Below are positions 1 through 5,828 of a stretch of 7,312 bases of DNA, in pieces (position 1 is the first letter of the stretch; the number at the start of each line of letters is the position of its first letter). The notes under the pieces were generated by a model. The model was given only the letters and a program-made list of their open reading frames with translations, was not told the DNA's origin and did no database searches. The translations under genes were made by a program, and so were the position numbers. The DNA comes from Armatimonadota bacterium (GTDB taxonomy: Bacteria; Armatimonadota; Armatimonadia; Armatimonadales; Armatimonadaceae): NCBI GenBank assembly GCA_030833025.1, contig JAURHZ010000114.1, forward strand, positions 1 through 7,312. Reading direction: 5' to 3'.

Positions 1-306
1 TTCCCCAATGATGATTGTTACAGATTGGTTGACTTCACTTGGTAAACCAACACTTGCCGTCAGGCGCATAAGGTCTGTTCCCCGGTCACGCAGGAACAAT
101 GAACCGGTATGAGCCTCGAGTGCGCTTACCGCTCTGTCTATAACAAGCGGACATAAATGTGACATTTCGATGTGTGGAACTGTGCGCCACAGCTCCTCAA
201 GCGCCGTCATCTGGCGGCGAAGCCTGGAAAACCCAGGTGCGTCCTGTTTTGCTACGGCCCGTGTTGCGTAGCGCCGCTTGCTTCGGACCAGTTCCGTTTT
301 TGTCAT
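1..306 (-). CDS. GAF-domain protein, N-terminal part (runs off left edge)
   Basis: The minus strand is open from an ATG at 306 to the window edge, giving 102 residues without a stop. The first 30 residues are strongly basic (TKTELVRSKRRYATR). From about residue 35 the sequence reads as a helix leading into a GAF domain: ALEELWRTVP, then a helix with LVIDRAVSALEAHTG, then strands SLFLRD and LMRLTASVGLP, ending in VTIIIGE, where the loop that usually continues as G-x-x-G-W-V is cut off. GAF domains bind small ligands or act as dimer or signalling modules in histidine kinases, phosphatases, diguanylate cyclases and enhancer-binding proteins. The output domain is outside the window, so the class is unknown. 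No membrane segment is visible, so it is probably cytoplasmic. GTG at 309 is an alternative start; an in-frame TAG lies two codons further upstream. The ribosome site is weak. It diverges from the operon on the plus strand, so it may regulate that operon, which is inference. Confidence 0.8.
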   Translation of the reverse strand, partial: MTKTELVRSKRRYATRAVAKQDAPGFSRLRRQMTALEELWRTVPHIEMSHLCPLVIDRAVSALEAHTGSLFLRDRGTDLMRLTASVGLPSEVNQSVTIIIGE

Positions 307-328
307 CACATTCTATTCTCGGCAGAAT
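300..328 (+). promoter_or_regulatory. Candidate sigma70 promoter of the methyltransferase operon
   Basis: TTGTCA at 300-305 matches the -35 consensus at 5 of 6 positions. After a 17-base spacer, CAGAAT at 323-328 matches the -10 consensus at 4 of 6. Transcription would start near 335, just upstream of the GGAGG at 341-345. The -35 overlaps the first codons of the divergent GAF gene. This rests on consensus matching only. Confidence 0.4.
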
Positions 329-342
329 CCTGCCACATGTGG
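321..342. repeat. Two overlapping inverted repeats in the divergent region
   Basis: GGCAG-AATC-CTGCC (321-334) is a perfect 5-base stem with a 4-base loop. It overlaps by two bases the perfect 10-base palindrome CCACATGTGG (333-342). The first covers the candidate -10 box, and the second covers the first two bases of the GGAGG ribosome site. They could be an operator for a dimeric regulator, or an RNA hairpin affecting translation. Chance is possible for elements this short. Confidence 0.4.
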
Positions 343-350
343 AGGCTACA

Positions 351-362
351 ATGATGACGTGA
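351..362 (+). other. Three-codon mini-ORF (M-M-T-stop) overlapping the methyltransferase start
   Basis: GGAGG at 341-345 is spaced an ideal 5 bases from ATG at 351, but this frame reads ATG ATG ACG TGA and stops. The TGA (360-362) overlaps the GTG at 359 that opens the methyltransferase frame, giving the GTGA arrangement typical of coupled stop and start. Ribosomes loaded here could terminate and restart at the GTG. Alternatively, a one-base deletion (in the strain or the read) separates a former ATG start from the gene: one extra base in 351-358 would join the frames. Confidence 0.4.
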
Positions 363-1135
363 CATCAAGTGATAACAACAGCTACGGCGCCTTGGCGGGC
401 GTGTACGACCACATCATGTGGACAGTTCCGCATAGCGCGTGGCTCTCACGTATTGAGCGTGATTTGCGAGATCGAAGGAAACGGCCTCGGAGTGTCTTTG
501 ACATCGCGTGTGGAACAGGGCTTGGTACCGAAATCCTCTATTCACGTGGCTATAGACCCGTTTACGGTGCTGACCTCTCGCCGGAAATGATCAACGTTGC
601 CCGCGAGAAAACGGCAAAAACGGGAAGTGAAATCACCTACTTTGTCCAGAATGCCGAAGCTACTGCACTCCCGGATGGTGCTACGGTTGACATGGTGACG
701 TGCTTGTTCGATGCGTTGAATTACGTCACCACCCTCGATGGCTTATACCGCGTGTTCGGCTCCGTCGCACAAACCCTAAATGTAGGTGGCGTATTTGCAT
801 TTGACCTCAATGCTCCTTATGCCCTTCGGCAAGGTTTGTTCAACCAGGAGGATTCCATTGGAAATGTCCGCCACGTTTGGAAAGCCACATGGGATGAAAC
901 ATCAAGGCTGTGCACAGTAAATATGGACTTCTGGCGTACAAACCCAGATGGCCAAGAAGATGTGTTTTCCGAGCAGCATATTCAACGCGCGCATACAAAG
1001 GATGAAGTACGGGAAGGTCTGCGAAATGCAGGTTTCCATGAGATTCTTTTTTGGGGTAACTATGCTGACAAGGCACCAAATAGTAAGTCTGACCGCTGGT
1101 TGATCACCGCGATTTTGAAGGAGAAGCCGGAATGA
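359..1135 (+). CDS. Class I SAM-dependent methyltransferase
   Basis: This is a predicted cytoplasmic methyltransferase of 258 residues with the Rossmann-like class I fold (Methyltransf_25/11 type, resembling YqeM-like proteins). The N-terminal helix SYGALAGVYDHIMW (about residues 8-21) is typical of the group. Motif I, VFDIACGTGLG (about 46-56), binds SAM. The acidic residue of motif II is in YGADLSPEM (about 69-77). NAEATALP (about 98-105) is the usual adenine-contact region. CLFDALNYV (about 115-123) is motif IV, and NVGGVFAFDLN is the following strand region. The substrate cannot be read from the sequence. I chose GTG 359 because residues upstream of it do not look like the family, and the only in-frame ATG upstream (278) lies inside the divergent GAF gene. 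The weakness is that GGAGG is 13 bases from the GTG (see the mini-ORF). The stop overlaps the next gene by ATGA, so the two are co-translated. Confidence 0.85.
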   Translation: MTSSDNNSYGALAGVYDHIMWTVPHSAWLSRIERDLRDRRKRPRSVFDIACGTGLGTEILYSRGYRPVYGADLSPEMINVAREKTAKTGSEITYFVQNAEATALPDGATVDMVTCLFDALNYVTTLDGLYRVFGSVAQTLNVGGVFAFDLNAPYALRQGLFNQEDSIGNVRHVWKATWDETSRLCTVNMDFWRTNPDGQEDVFSEQHIQRAHTKDEVREGLRNAGFHEILFWGNYADKAPNSKSDRWLITAILKEKPE

Positions 1136-2958
1136 AGTGGCATGTTGGGCTGGGATTGCTTGGATTGATGGTGTTCGCAGGTTGCGGAAAACAAGGTGGG
1201 AACAGCACACCGGATACAAAACCCACGCAGGTCCAGATATCACCATGGCTTTTTACATCCACAAGCCCGGCTGATAATCGGGGAAACCATGGCGTTTATT
1301 TGTCCAATGGAGTTATCGGAGTATCCCTTGGCCCCTTTGGACCAGATAAAAATTCGGCTGCGTTTCTGGCGGGCGTTTATGACAGCTCCGAAAACCTCCT
1401 CCCGATTCCGCTGTTTGCCCCTGCTTCAACAGCAGATCCTGTTGCGTCATCCTTTGACCAAACACTAGACATTCAGCACGGCACGCTGACAACAACGTTC
1501 ACTGACGCGAATGGAAACAAGGGACGAATCATCGCTTTTGCGTCAAGAGCCGACCGTTCTCTGGTTGTCTTCCGGTACGAAGGTGCGGCTGAGCCTCTTG
1601 CTAGCCGTATAAAATCAGTTCCGGTACTTTCTGGATCATTCCCTGGCATACGCGCCGGCATTACCGTTTCGCAAGTTAAAGATTCCAACGGTGCGACGGT
1701 TATCGGACGCATCGAATCTCCCATTTCGCCCATTTCAACCAAAAACACCGCTCTAAAACCTTTTGACACCCTGCTTAGTGAGCATCAAGCACAGTGGGAA
1801 CAGGCCTGGAAATCTGACATCATCATTGATGGCGACCCTGAAGCACAGCGCGTGATTCACAAGGCACTGTTTGATTTACGGCAGAGTGCTGCACCCAAGG
1901 GAAGCAATGTGGCAATCGCCCCGGAGGGATTAGCTGGAAACTTCTATAAAGGCCACATTTTCTGGGATGCCGATGTATGGATGCTTCCCGCATTGCTTCC
2001 CTTTGACCCGGAGGCCGCGATGGACATCGTTTGCTATCGCGACAAAGTACGAAAAGCAGTTACCCCATGGGAAAGTGCACATACCGGCATCGAGCGTGCT
2101 CCGAGTGGTTTTTCTGGTGGTCGTCACGTAACTGCGGATGTTGGCTATGGAGCTCTCCTCGTACTTCAGACGAGCACATCGAAACCTGTGCGGGACATTG
2201 CAATGCGCGTTCTGACAACCGCAGCCGATGAGCTGGTTAAGCGGGGGTTTAAGAGTGGTCCACCATCAACCTTTGGCAAAGTCACTGGACCAGATGAGCT
2301 CAATATGGGCATTCAAGAAAATGCTTACACAAATGCGATGGCCAAACGAGTCTTGCTCGGTGCTGCCAAGTTTACGCGGGCTGAAGGCAAACAAGTGAAT
2401 CCGAGTTGGGAAACGTTGGCCAAAGAGCTGATTATTCCAATGACTGCAGAAGGTCAAGTTGCTAAGTGCCTAAACGATGATGGAAGGAAAACGAAGCAGG
2501 CTGATGGCGAATTAGCTCTGTGGCCTGGACTTGCGACGAACGATGAGGGTGTTATCGAAAAGTCCTTTGACTTTCATAAAGTGCGCCCAATCAAGAATGG
2601 CCCAGCGATGACTGATGCGATTCACACCCTGATTGCCGCGCGACTTGGACGCGCTAAGGAAGCCGAAGAAAACTTCAATGATTCCTATAAACCATTCCTC
2701 AGGGGGCCGTTCATGCTCTTCAGCGAAAAGCGATCCATGGACCGATGTGTGTTTTTAACAGGCCTCGGCGGGTTGATTCAGTCGGTTGTCTATGGCTATG
2801 CTGGCCTGGAGCTGTCTGGCAATAAGCCCATCGCAACACAAAAACCCGCGCTCCCAGCAACCTGGAAGAAACTGACCCTGAAGGGCATTCATCATCGCGG
2901 AAACCGCTACGATGTTAGTATCGAAAGCTCTGGATCACGCATCACTAAGACAAACTAA
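1132..2958 (+). CDS. GH65 lipoprotein glycosidase, PGGHG/ATHL1 or kojibiose hydrolase type
   Basis: The 608-residue product starts with a short lipoprotein signal: MKWH, a hydrophobic stretch, then FAGC with Cys18 as the probable lipidation site, followed by a polar Gly/Ser/Thr linker. It is therefore a membrane-anchored extracytoplasmic enzyme. The N-terminal beta domain has NGVIGVSLG and FLAGVYD. The (alpha/alpha)6 barrel shows GHIFWDADVWMLP (275-287), PWESAHTGIE (312-321), VTGPDELNMG then NAYTN (384-401), KQADGE (455-460), GPAMTDAIH (490-498), and FLTGLGGLIQSVVYGYAGLE (541-560). The C-terminal GIHHRGNRYDVSIE matches the family's final strands. Family members remove alpha-linked glucose, either from Glc-alpha-1,2-Gal-hydroxylysine (PGGHG) or from kojibiose. 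Glu389 is the expected general acid. Asp279 and Glu532 align with the other essential carboxylates of human PGGHG as I recall them. It is shorter than human PGGHG (about 737). The ribosome site AAGGAG is at 1118-1123. The family is clear; the substrate is not. Confidence 0.88.
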   Translation: MKWHVGLGLLGLMVFAGCGKQGGNSTPDTKPTQVQISPWLFTSTSPADNRGNHGVYLSNGVIGVSLGPFGPDKNSAAFLAGVYDSSENLLPIPLFAPASTADPVASSFDQTLDIQHGTLTTTFTDANGNKGRIIAFASRADRSLVVFRYEGAAEPLASRIKSVPVLSGSFPGIRAGITVSQVKDSNGATVIGRIESPISPISTKNTALKPFDTLLSEHQAQWEQAWKSDIIIDGDPEAQRVIHKALFDLRQSAAPKGSNVAIAPEGLAGNFYKGHIFWDADVWMLPALLPFDPEAAMDIVCYRDKVRKAVTPWESAHTGIERAPSGFSGGRHVTADVGYGALLVLQTSTSKPVRDIAMRVLTTAADELVKRGFKSGPPSTFGKVTGPDELNMGIQENAYTNAMAKRVLLGAAKFTRAEGKQVNPSWETLAKELIIPMTAEGQVAKCLNDDGRKTKQADGELALWPGLATNDEGVIEKSFDFHKVRPIKNGPAMTDAIHTLIAARLGRAKEAEENFNDSYKPFLRGPFMLFSEKRSMDRCVFLTGLGGLIQSVVYGYAGLELSGNKPIATQKPALPATWKKLTLKGIHHRGNRYDVSIESSGSRITKTN

Positions 2959-2970
2959 GAAGGACGCTCT

Positions 2971-4677
2971 ATGATTTTCCCTACCAACCGTTATGTACGC
3001 TTTGATGAGCTGACGCAGCTCTTGTTTCAACTTGCTGAGACCTACCCCAGTCTAGTTGATGTCGGTTCAATCGGCAAATCATACGAAGGCCGGGATATTT
3101 GGTGCGCTACAGTCACTGACAAATCAACAGGGAATGCTATCGATAAGCCAGCGGTGTGGTGTGATGCCAACATCCATGCGACGGAAGTCAGCCCAACAAC
3201 TGCGCTCACCTACATTTTGGATCAACTCACCACGCTCTACGGAATTGATGAAGACATTACCAGGGCTGTCAGTACAAAAACGTTCTATGTCATCCCGCGC
3301 GTGAACCCTGATGGTGCAGAGCTGTTTCTCGCAGATTCCCCAGAAGCAATCCGCTCGAGTACACGACCATACCCATTTGACGATGAGCCGTTATCCGGCT
3401 TGAAGCGACAGGATATCGATGGAAATGGGCGCCTGCTGCAAATGCGTATCCCTGATTCTGATGGCCCATGGAAGTGCCATCCAGATGAACCGCGGCTGAT
3501 GATTCGCCGGGATGCAACTGAGCGCGGTGGAACTTACTACCGGCTGCTTCCTGAAGGTATTGTTCTCGATCCTGATCCTGACGTTTTAGCAATGACACCA
3601 ACACGCCATGGTCTCGATCTCAACAGAAACTTCCCAGGGCACTGGCGCGGTGAGAGTGAGCAGTATGGCGCTGGCCCGTATCCGACATCTGAACCTGAAG
3701 CGCGCGCCCTCGTTGACTTCATCGCCAAGCACCCAAACATCTGTCATGCCCTGACATTTCATACCTACTCAGGCGTACTACTACGTCCATATGGGACCAG
3801 CGCGGATGACAGCATGCCAGCGGAAGACCTTTGGACATTCCAGGAAATTGGCAAAAAAGGGACAGAGCTCACCGGCTACCCAGCAATTTCTGTTTACCAT
3901 GACTTCAAGTATCACCCGAAGGAAGTCATCACCGGTGTGTTTGATGACTGGTGTTATGACCACTTCGGTATCTACGCGTGGACAATCGAAATCTGGAGCC
4001 CGCACCGTCAGGCTGGCATCACGGAAGGCTTTGATGCGACAACTAAGCAAGGTGCGTTCAAGTTTACAACCTGGGGGAGAAACCACGAGCTCTCTGATGA
4101 CATCAAGCTTTTGAAGTGGAGTGATGATGCACTGAAGGGTGAAGGCTACCTTCCATGGACAACATTTATGCATCCTCAACTTGGCGAGATTGAGATCGGC
4201 GGTTGGGACACGCTGTATGCGTTCCGAAATCCTCCATCTGAGTTCCTCTTTGATGAAATTCAGCGCTTCAGCAAATGGGTCATCTGGCAAGCACTTATCA
4301 CCCCTGAATTAGAGCTGGAAGTAAAGGTGACTCCACTTGGGGGTACGAATTACAAAGTTCGAGCGATTGCAAAAAATGTGGGATTTCTACCGACGTACGT
4401 CTCAAAGCAGGCGTTGGCCAAGAAAGCTGTACGCGGGATTGTGATGGAACTGACAGCTGATTCCGCCATCGAATTTGTTACTGGCAAGCAACGGACCGAG
4501 CTTGGCCAGTGCGAAGGCTATCACTTAAAAGGCATCGCCAACTCAGGCTATGTGGGTGATACGACGGACTACAAGGTCATCGCGGAATGGACAGTCAGCA
4601 TTCCGCAAGGTACTACCATCACCGTTGACCTCAAACACCCAAAAGGTGGAAGTAAGCAAGTAGCCGTCAACATATAA
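2971..4677 (+). CDS. M14 family zinc carboxypeptidase
   Basis: This 568-residue metallopeptidase should remove C-terminal residues from peptides using one zinc ion. The signature is complete. The first zinc ligands are in NIHATE (His69, Glu72). YVIPRVNPDGAE (106-117) is the conserved strand and loop. DLNRNFPGHW (216-225) carries the Asn218-Arg219 pair that binds the substrate carboxylate. The third ligand is His264 in TFHTYSG, and the catalytic acid is Glu340 in WTIEIW. Between about 121 and 210 there is a long insertion with DIDGNG (148-153), resembling a calcium-binding loop, followed by LLQMRIPD. This is typical of a large-size M14 subfamily. From about 445 a beta-rich C-terminal domain follows. 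No signal peptide is present: the start has AAGAAGGA at 2957-2964 and an in-frame TAA just upstream. The protein thus looks cytoplasmic although its operon partner is exported. It is the third gene of the operon. Confidence 0.9.
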   Translation: MIFPTNRYVRFDELTQLLFQLAETYPSLVDVGSIGKSYEGRDIWCATVTDKSTGNAIDKPAVWCDANIHATEVSPTTALTYILDQLTTLYGIDEDITRAVSTKTFYVIPRVNPDGAELFLADSPEAIRSSTRPYPFDDEPLSGLKRQDIDGNGRLLQMRIPDSDGPWKCHPDEPRLMIRRDATERGGTYYRLLPEGIVLDPDPDVLAMTPTRHGLDLNRNFPGHWRGESEQYGAGPYPTSEPEARALVDFIAKHPNICHALTFHTYSGVLLRPYGTSADDSMPAEDLWTFQEIGKKGTELTGYPAISVYHDFKYHPKEVITGVFDDWCYDHFGIYAWTIEIWSPHRQAGITEGFDATTKQGAFKFTTWGRNHELSDDIKLLKWSDDALKGEGYLPWTTFMHPQLGEIEIGGWDTLYAFRNPPSEFLFDEIQRFSKWVIWQALITPELELEVKVTPLGGTNYKVRAIAKNVGFLPTYVSKQALAKKAVRGIVMELTADSAIEFVTGKQRTELGQCEGYHLKGIANSGYVGDTTDYKVIAEWTVSIPQGTTITVDLKHPKGGSKQVAVNI

Positions 4678-4683
4678 ACGAAA

Positions 4684-4714
4684 GGCCCACACCAGATATG
4701 TTCCGGTGTGGGCC
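4684..4714. terminator. Bidirectional hairpin terminator between the M14 gene and tRNA-Lys
   Basis: GGCCCACACC (4684-4693) and GGTGTGGGCC (4705-4714) form a perfect 10-base stem with an 11-base loop. It begins 7 bases after the M14 stop. On the plus strand the tail (ATCCTTGTG) is only weakly T-rich. On the minus strand the stem is followed by TTTCGTTT, a better U-tract. It probably ends both the operon and the leftward tRNA transcript. Confidence 0.8.
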
Positions 4715-4728
4715 ATCCTTGTGCTACG

Positions 4729-4800
4729 TGGGTCGGCTGGGACTCGAACCCAGGACCAATGCCTTAAAAGGGCACTGCTCTACCGCTGAGCTACCAACCC
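4729..4800 (-). tRNA. tRNA-Lys, anticodon UUU
   Basis: On the minus strand this 72-nucleotide sequence folds into a full cloverleaf. The acceptor GGGTTGG pairs with CCGACCC, with one G-T pair. The D stem is GCTC/GAGC with loop AGCGGTA. The anticodon stem is GTGCC/GGCAT around loop CTTTTAA, giving anticodon TTT. The variable loop is TGGTC. The T stem is CTGGG/CCCAG with loop TTCGAGT. The discriminator base is A, as expected for lysine. The CCA tail is not encoded (the next bases are CGT), so a CCA-adding enzyme must complete it. It is a single tRNA, not part of a cluster within the window. Confidence 0.97.
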
Positions 4801-4812
4801 GTGAGCGGACTG

Positions 4813-4821
4813 ATTATATCA
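4813..4821 (-). promoter_or_regulatory. Extended -10 promoter of tRNA-Lys
   Basis: Read on the minus strand, this is TGATATAAT: a perfect TATAAT with the TGn extension. No convincing -35 box lies 16-18 bases upstream, which is usual for extended -10 promoters. Transcription would start around 4806, leaving a leader of about six bases for RNase P to remove. The position and the match make this a strong assignment. Confidence 0.75.
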
Positions 4822-4870
4822 CCGTCGTATAGGTCCGTACTATGTTTTGTCGGAATCGATTTCACAATAA

Positions 4871-4898
4871 TTGACATCCATCCCAGCATTTGTAATGT
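4871..4898 (+). promoter_or_regulatory. Candidate promoter for the secreted-protein gene
   Basis: TTGACA at 4871-4876 is a perfect -35 box. The best -10 at 16 bases is TAATGT (4893-4898), which matches the consensus at only 3 of 6 positions. It points at the gene starting at 5025 and would give a leader of about 120 bases. TATTAT at 4939-4944 is an alternative -10 but lacks a -35. Confidence 0.3.
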
Positions 4899-4984
4899 CG
4901 TTAGCGGACCCTAGCCACACTGGCGCAATTCAACCCGGTATTATTCGGGATACACATGGCTACGTGAGGCGACATAATCTAACT

Positions 4985-5016
4985 GTCGGAAGTCTGTTAG
5001 CTAAGAAAGTCGGAAG
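4985..5016 (+). repeat. Direct repeat GTCGGAAG in the leader of the secreted-protein gene
   Basis: GTCGGAAG occurs at 4985-4992 and again at 5009-5016, 24 bases apart, each followed by (A)TCTG. The downstream copy contains the ribosome site GGAAGA (5012-5017) for the ATG at 5025, 7 bases away. The upstream copy has no start codon at a useful distance. It may be a small duplication or coincidence. Confidence 0.4.
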
Positions 5017-5024
5017 ATCTGAAT

Positions 5025-5540
5025 ATGTATTGGATAACCTTGCTGTCTGCGGCGTGTGTGCTGGTTCAAACCTCTACTCAGGCACCCGGTGACACTACAG
5101 CGTCGTCTGATGTGACGACATTCAGGACAACCCGCAAAGTGACAGCTTCGCAGCGTGCCCGTGCAGCGATGATGCCAAAGTATTCATCGTCATCTACATC
5201 GATAGGTGCGTCAGTCGGTACAACATCGGCAGCACAATCGAAGGCATCGGCCCTGGTCACTCTGAATCGCGCAAAGCGATCGAGTCAATATGTCCCGGAA
5301 GATATCAACGATAAGGTTTCTTGGAAGCGTAACGGCATTGCCACTGCGACGCCATGGGATCGCGAGGTTGGCGGATGGGACAAACGTCCGGATTGGAAGC
5401 CGAAGAGCACATGGGATGGAACATTGACCCGTGTTACTGGTGGAAACCTTGCTGGGACAGCGACGAGCGGGCGACAGACATATGATGTCAAGCATCCAAA
5501 CCTGGTCGTAAACGGTAAGGTCCCAGTCAAGCGTCGCTGA
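5025..5540 (+). CDS. Small secreted basic Ser/Thr-rich protein of unknown function
   Basis: I do not recognise this 171-residue protein. Residues 1-20 (MYWITLLSAACVLVQTSTQA) look like a signal peptide with a possible cleavage after Ala20. The n-region has no positive charge, and Cys11 lacks a proper lipobox, so lipidation is unlikely. Residues 21-95 are low-complexity Ser/Thr/Ala with scattered Arg/Lys, including SSSSTS, and are probably disordered. Residues 100-140 contain five Trp in short charged contexts (SWKRNG, PWDREVGGWDKRPDW, STWDG). The end is basic (VNGKVPVKRR). Overall charge is clearly positive. The ATG has GGAAGA 7 bases upstream, and codon use resembles its neighbours. It may be a cell-surface or matrix protein, but no function can be assigned. 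It lies alone between the tRNA and uvrB. Confidence 0.65.
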   Translation: MYWITLLSAACVLVQTSTQAPGDTTASSDVTTFRTTRKVTASQRARAAMMPKYSSSSTSIGASVGTTSAAQSKASALVTLNRAKRSSQYVPEDINDKVSWKRNGIATATPWDREVGGWDKRPDWKPKSTWDGTLTRVTGGNLAGTATSGRQTYDVKHPNLVVNGKVPVKRR

Positions 5541-5819
5541 AACAAACGACATGCGTGCTTGGCTGAACTTCAACGTTGCTCCGCGAGTACGTTGAATCAC
5601 TACCTGTTATTCGGATCTTAGCCGTGCTTACCTATTGGCCAAATTAAGTGTAAGATCAAACCTCCCCTTGCTGTATAAGCAAAAGACGTGTGCGCAACAA
5701 CCTGATCCAGCCAATCAGGACGACAGACGCGATCGTTTCGCTGTCACATAAGTGGGATTCCCCCAATCATCTGGTGTTGAGAGATCCCTGCCACAGCTGA
5801 CCAACCAACCCTTTCAAGT
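5541..5819. other. Intergenic gap between converging genes, with small stem-loops
   Basis: No convincing gene is seen on either strand. Inverted repeats present are TTCAACGT/ACGTTGAA (5569-5596, 12-base loop), TTGCT/AGCAA (5668-5682, 5-base loop), CCTGAT/ATCAGG (5701-5719, 7-base loop) and GACAG/CTGTC (5722-5745). None is followed by a T-run, so none is a standard intrinsic terminator. The first lies 28 bases after the secreted-protein stop and could act as its 3' end. Confidence 0.5.
5569..5596 (+). terminator. Possible 3' stem-loop of the secreted-protein gene
   Basis: A perfect 8-base stem, TTCAACGT with ACGTTGAA, surrounds a 12-base loop and starts 28 bases after the stop codon. There is no U-tract behind it and the stem is AT-balanced, so termination would be weak or factor-assisted. 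It could instead protect the transcript's 3' end. Confidence 0.3.
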
Positions 5820-5828
5820 TTAGGTTGG
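5805..5828 (-). terminator. Possible hairpin at the end of uvrB
   Basis: On the minus strand CCAACC (5828-5823) can pair with GGTTGG (5810-5805), leaving a 12-base loop that contains the uvrB stop codon. GGTTGG is repeated once more immediately after. No U-run follows, so this is a weak candidate. Confidence 0.25.

Noticed and set aside
278..358. N-terminal extension of the methyltransferase from ATG 278
   Set aside because: The added 27 residues do not fit the family, overlap the GAF gene and its promoter region, and lack a ribosome site.
159..362. Plus-strand 67-residue reading frame ahead of the methyltransferase
   Set aside because: It lies mostly antisense to the convincing GAF coding sequence, has no ribosome site at its first ATG and resembles no protein. 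Only its last four codons (351-362) are of interest, as the mini-ORF.
3781..4290. Minus-strand frame of 169 residues inside the M14 gene
   Set aside because: It is antisense to a complete catalytic domain with conserved motifs, so it is a shadow of that gene's codon pattern.
4871..5092. TTG-started 73-residue frame upstream of the secreted protein
   Set aside because: There is no ribosome site, it overlaps the candidate -35 box, and it is out of frame with the better-supported gene it runs into.
4729..5540. tRNA-Lys as an integration site with the secreted gene as an island
   Set aside because: No integrase and no repeated tRNA fragment is visible, and base composition does not shift.
5211..5600. 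Minus-strand frame of 129 residues opposite the secreted protein
   Set aside because: Composition is unlike a folded protein (many scattered Cys and Arg), the GTG start has no good ribosome site, and the plus strand has a signal peptide and neighbour-like codon use.
5640..5700. Possible minus-strand promoter (TTGTTG, 17 bases, TATACA) in the gap
   Set aside because: The -35 matches poorly, and there is no plausible gene downstream on that strand.
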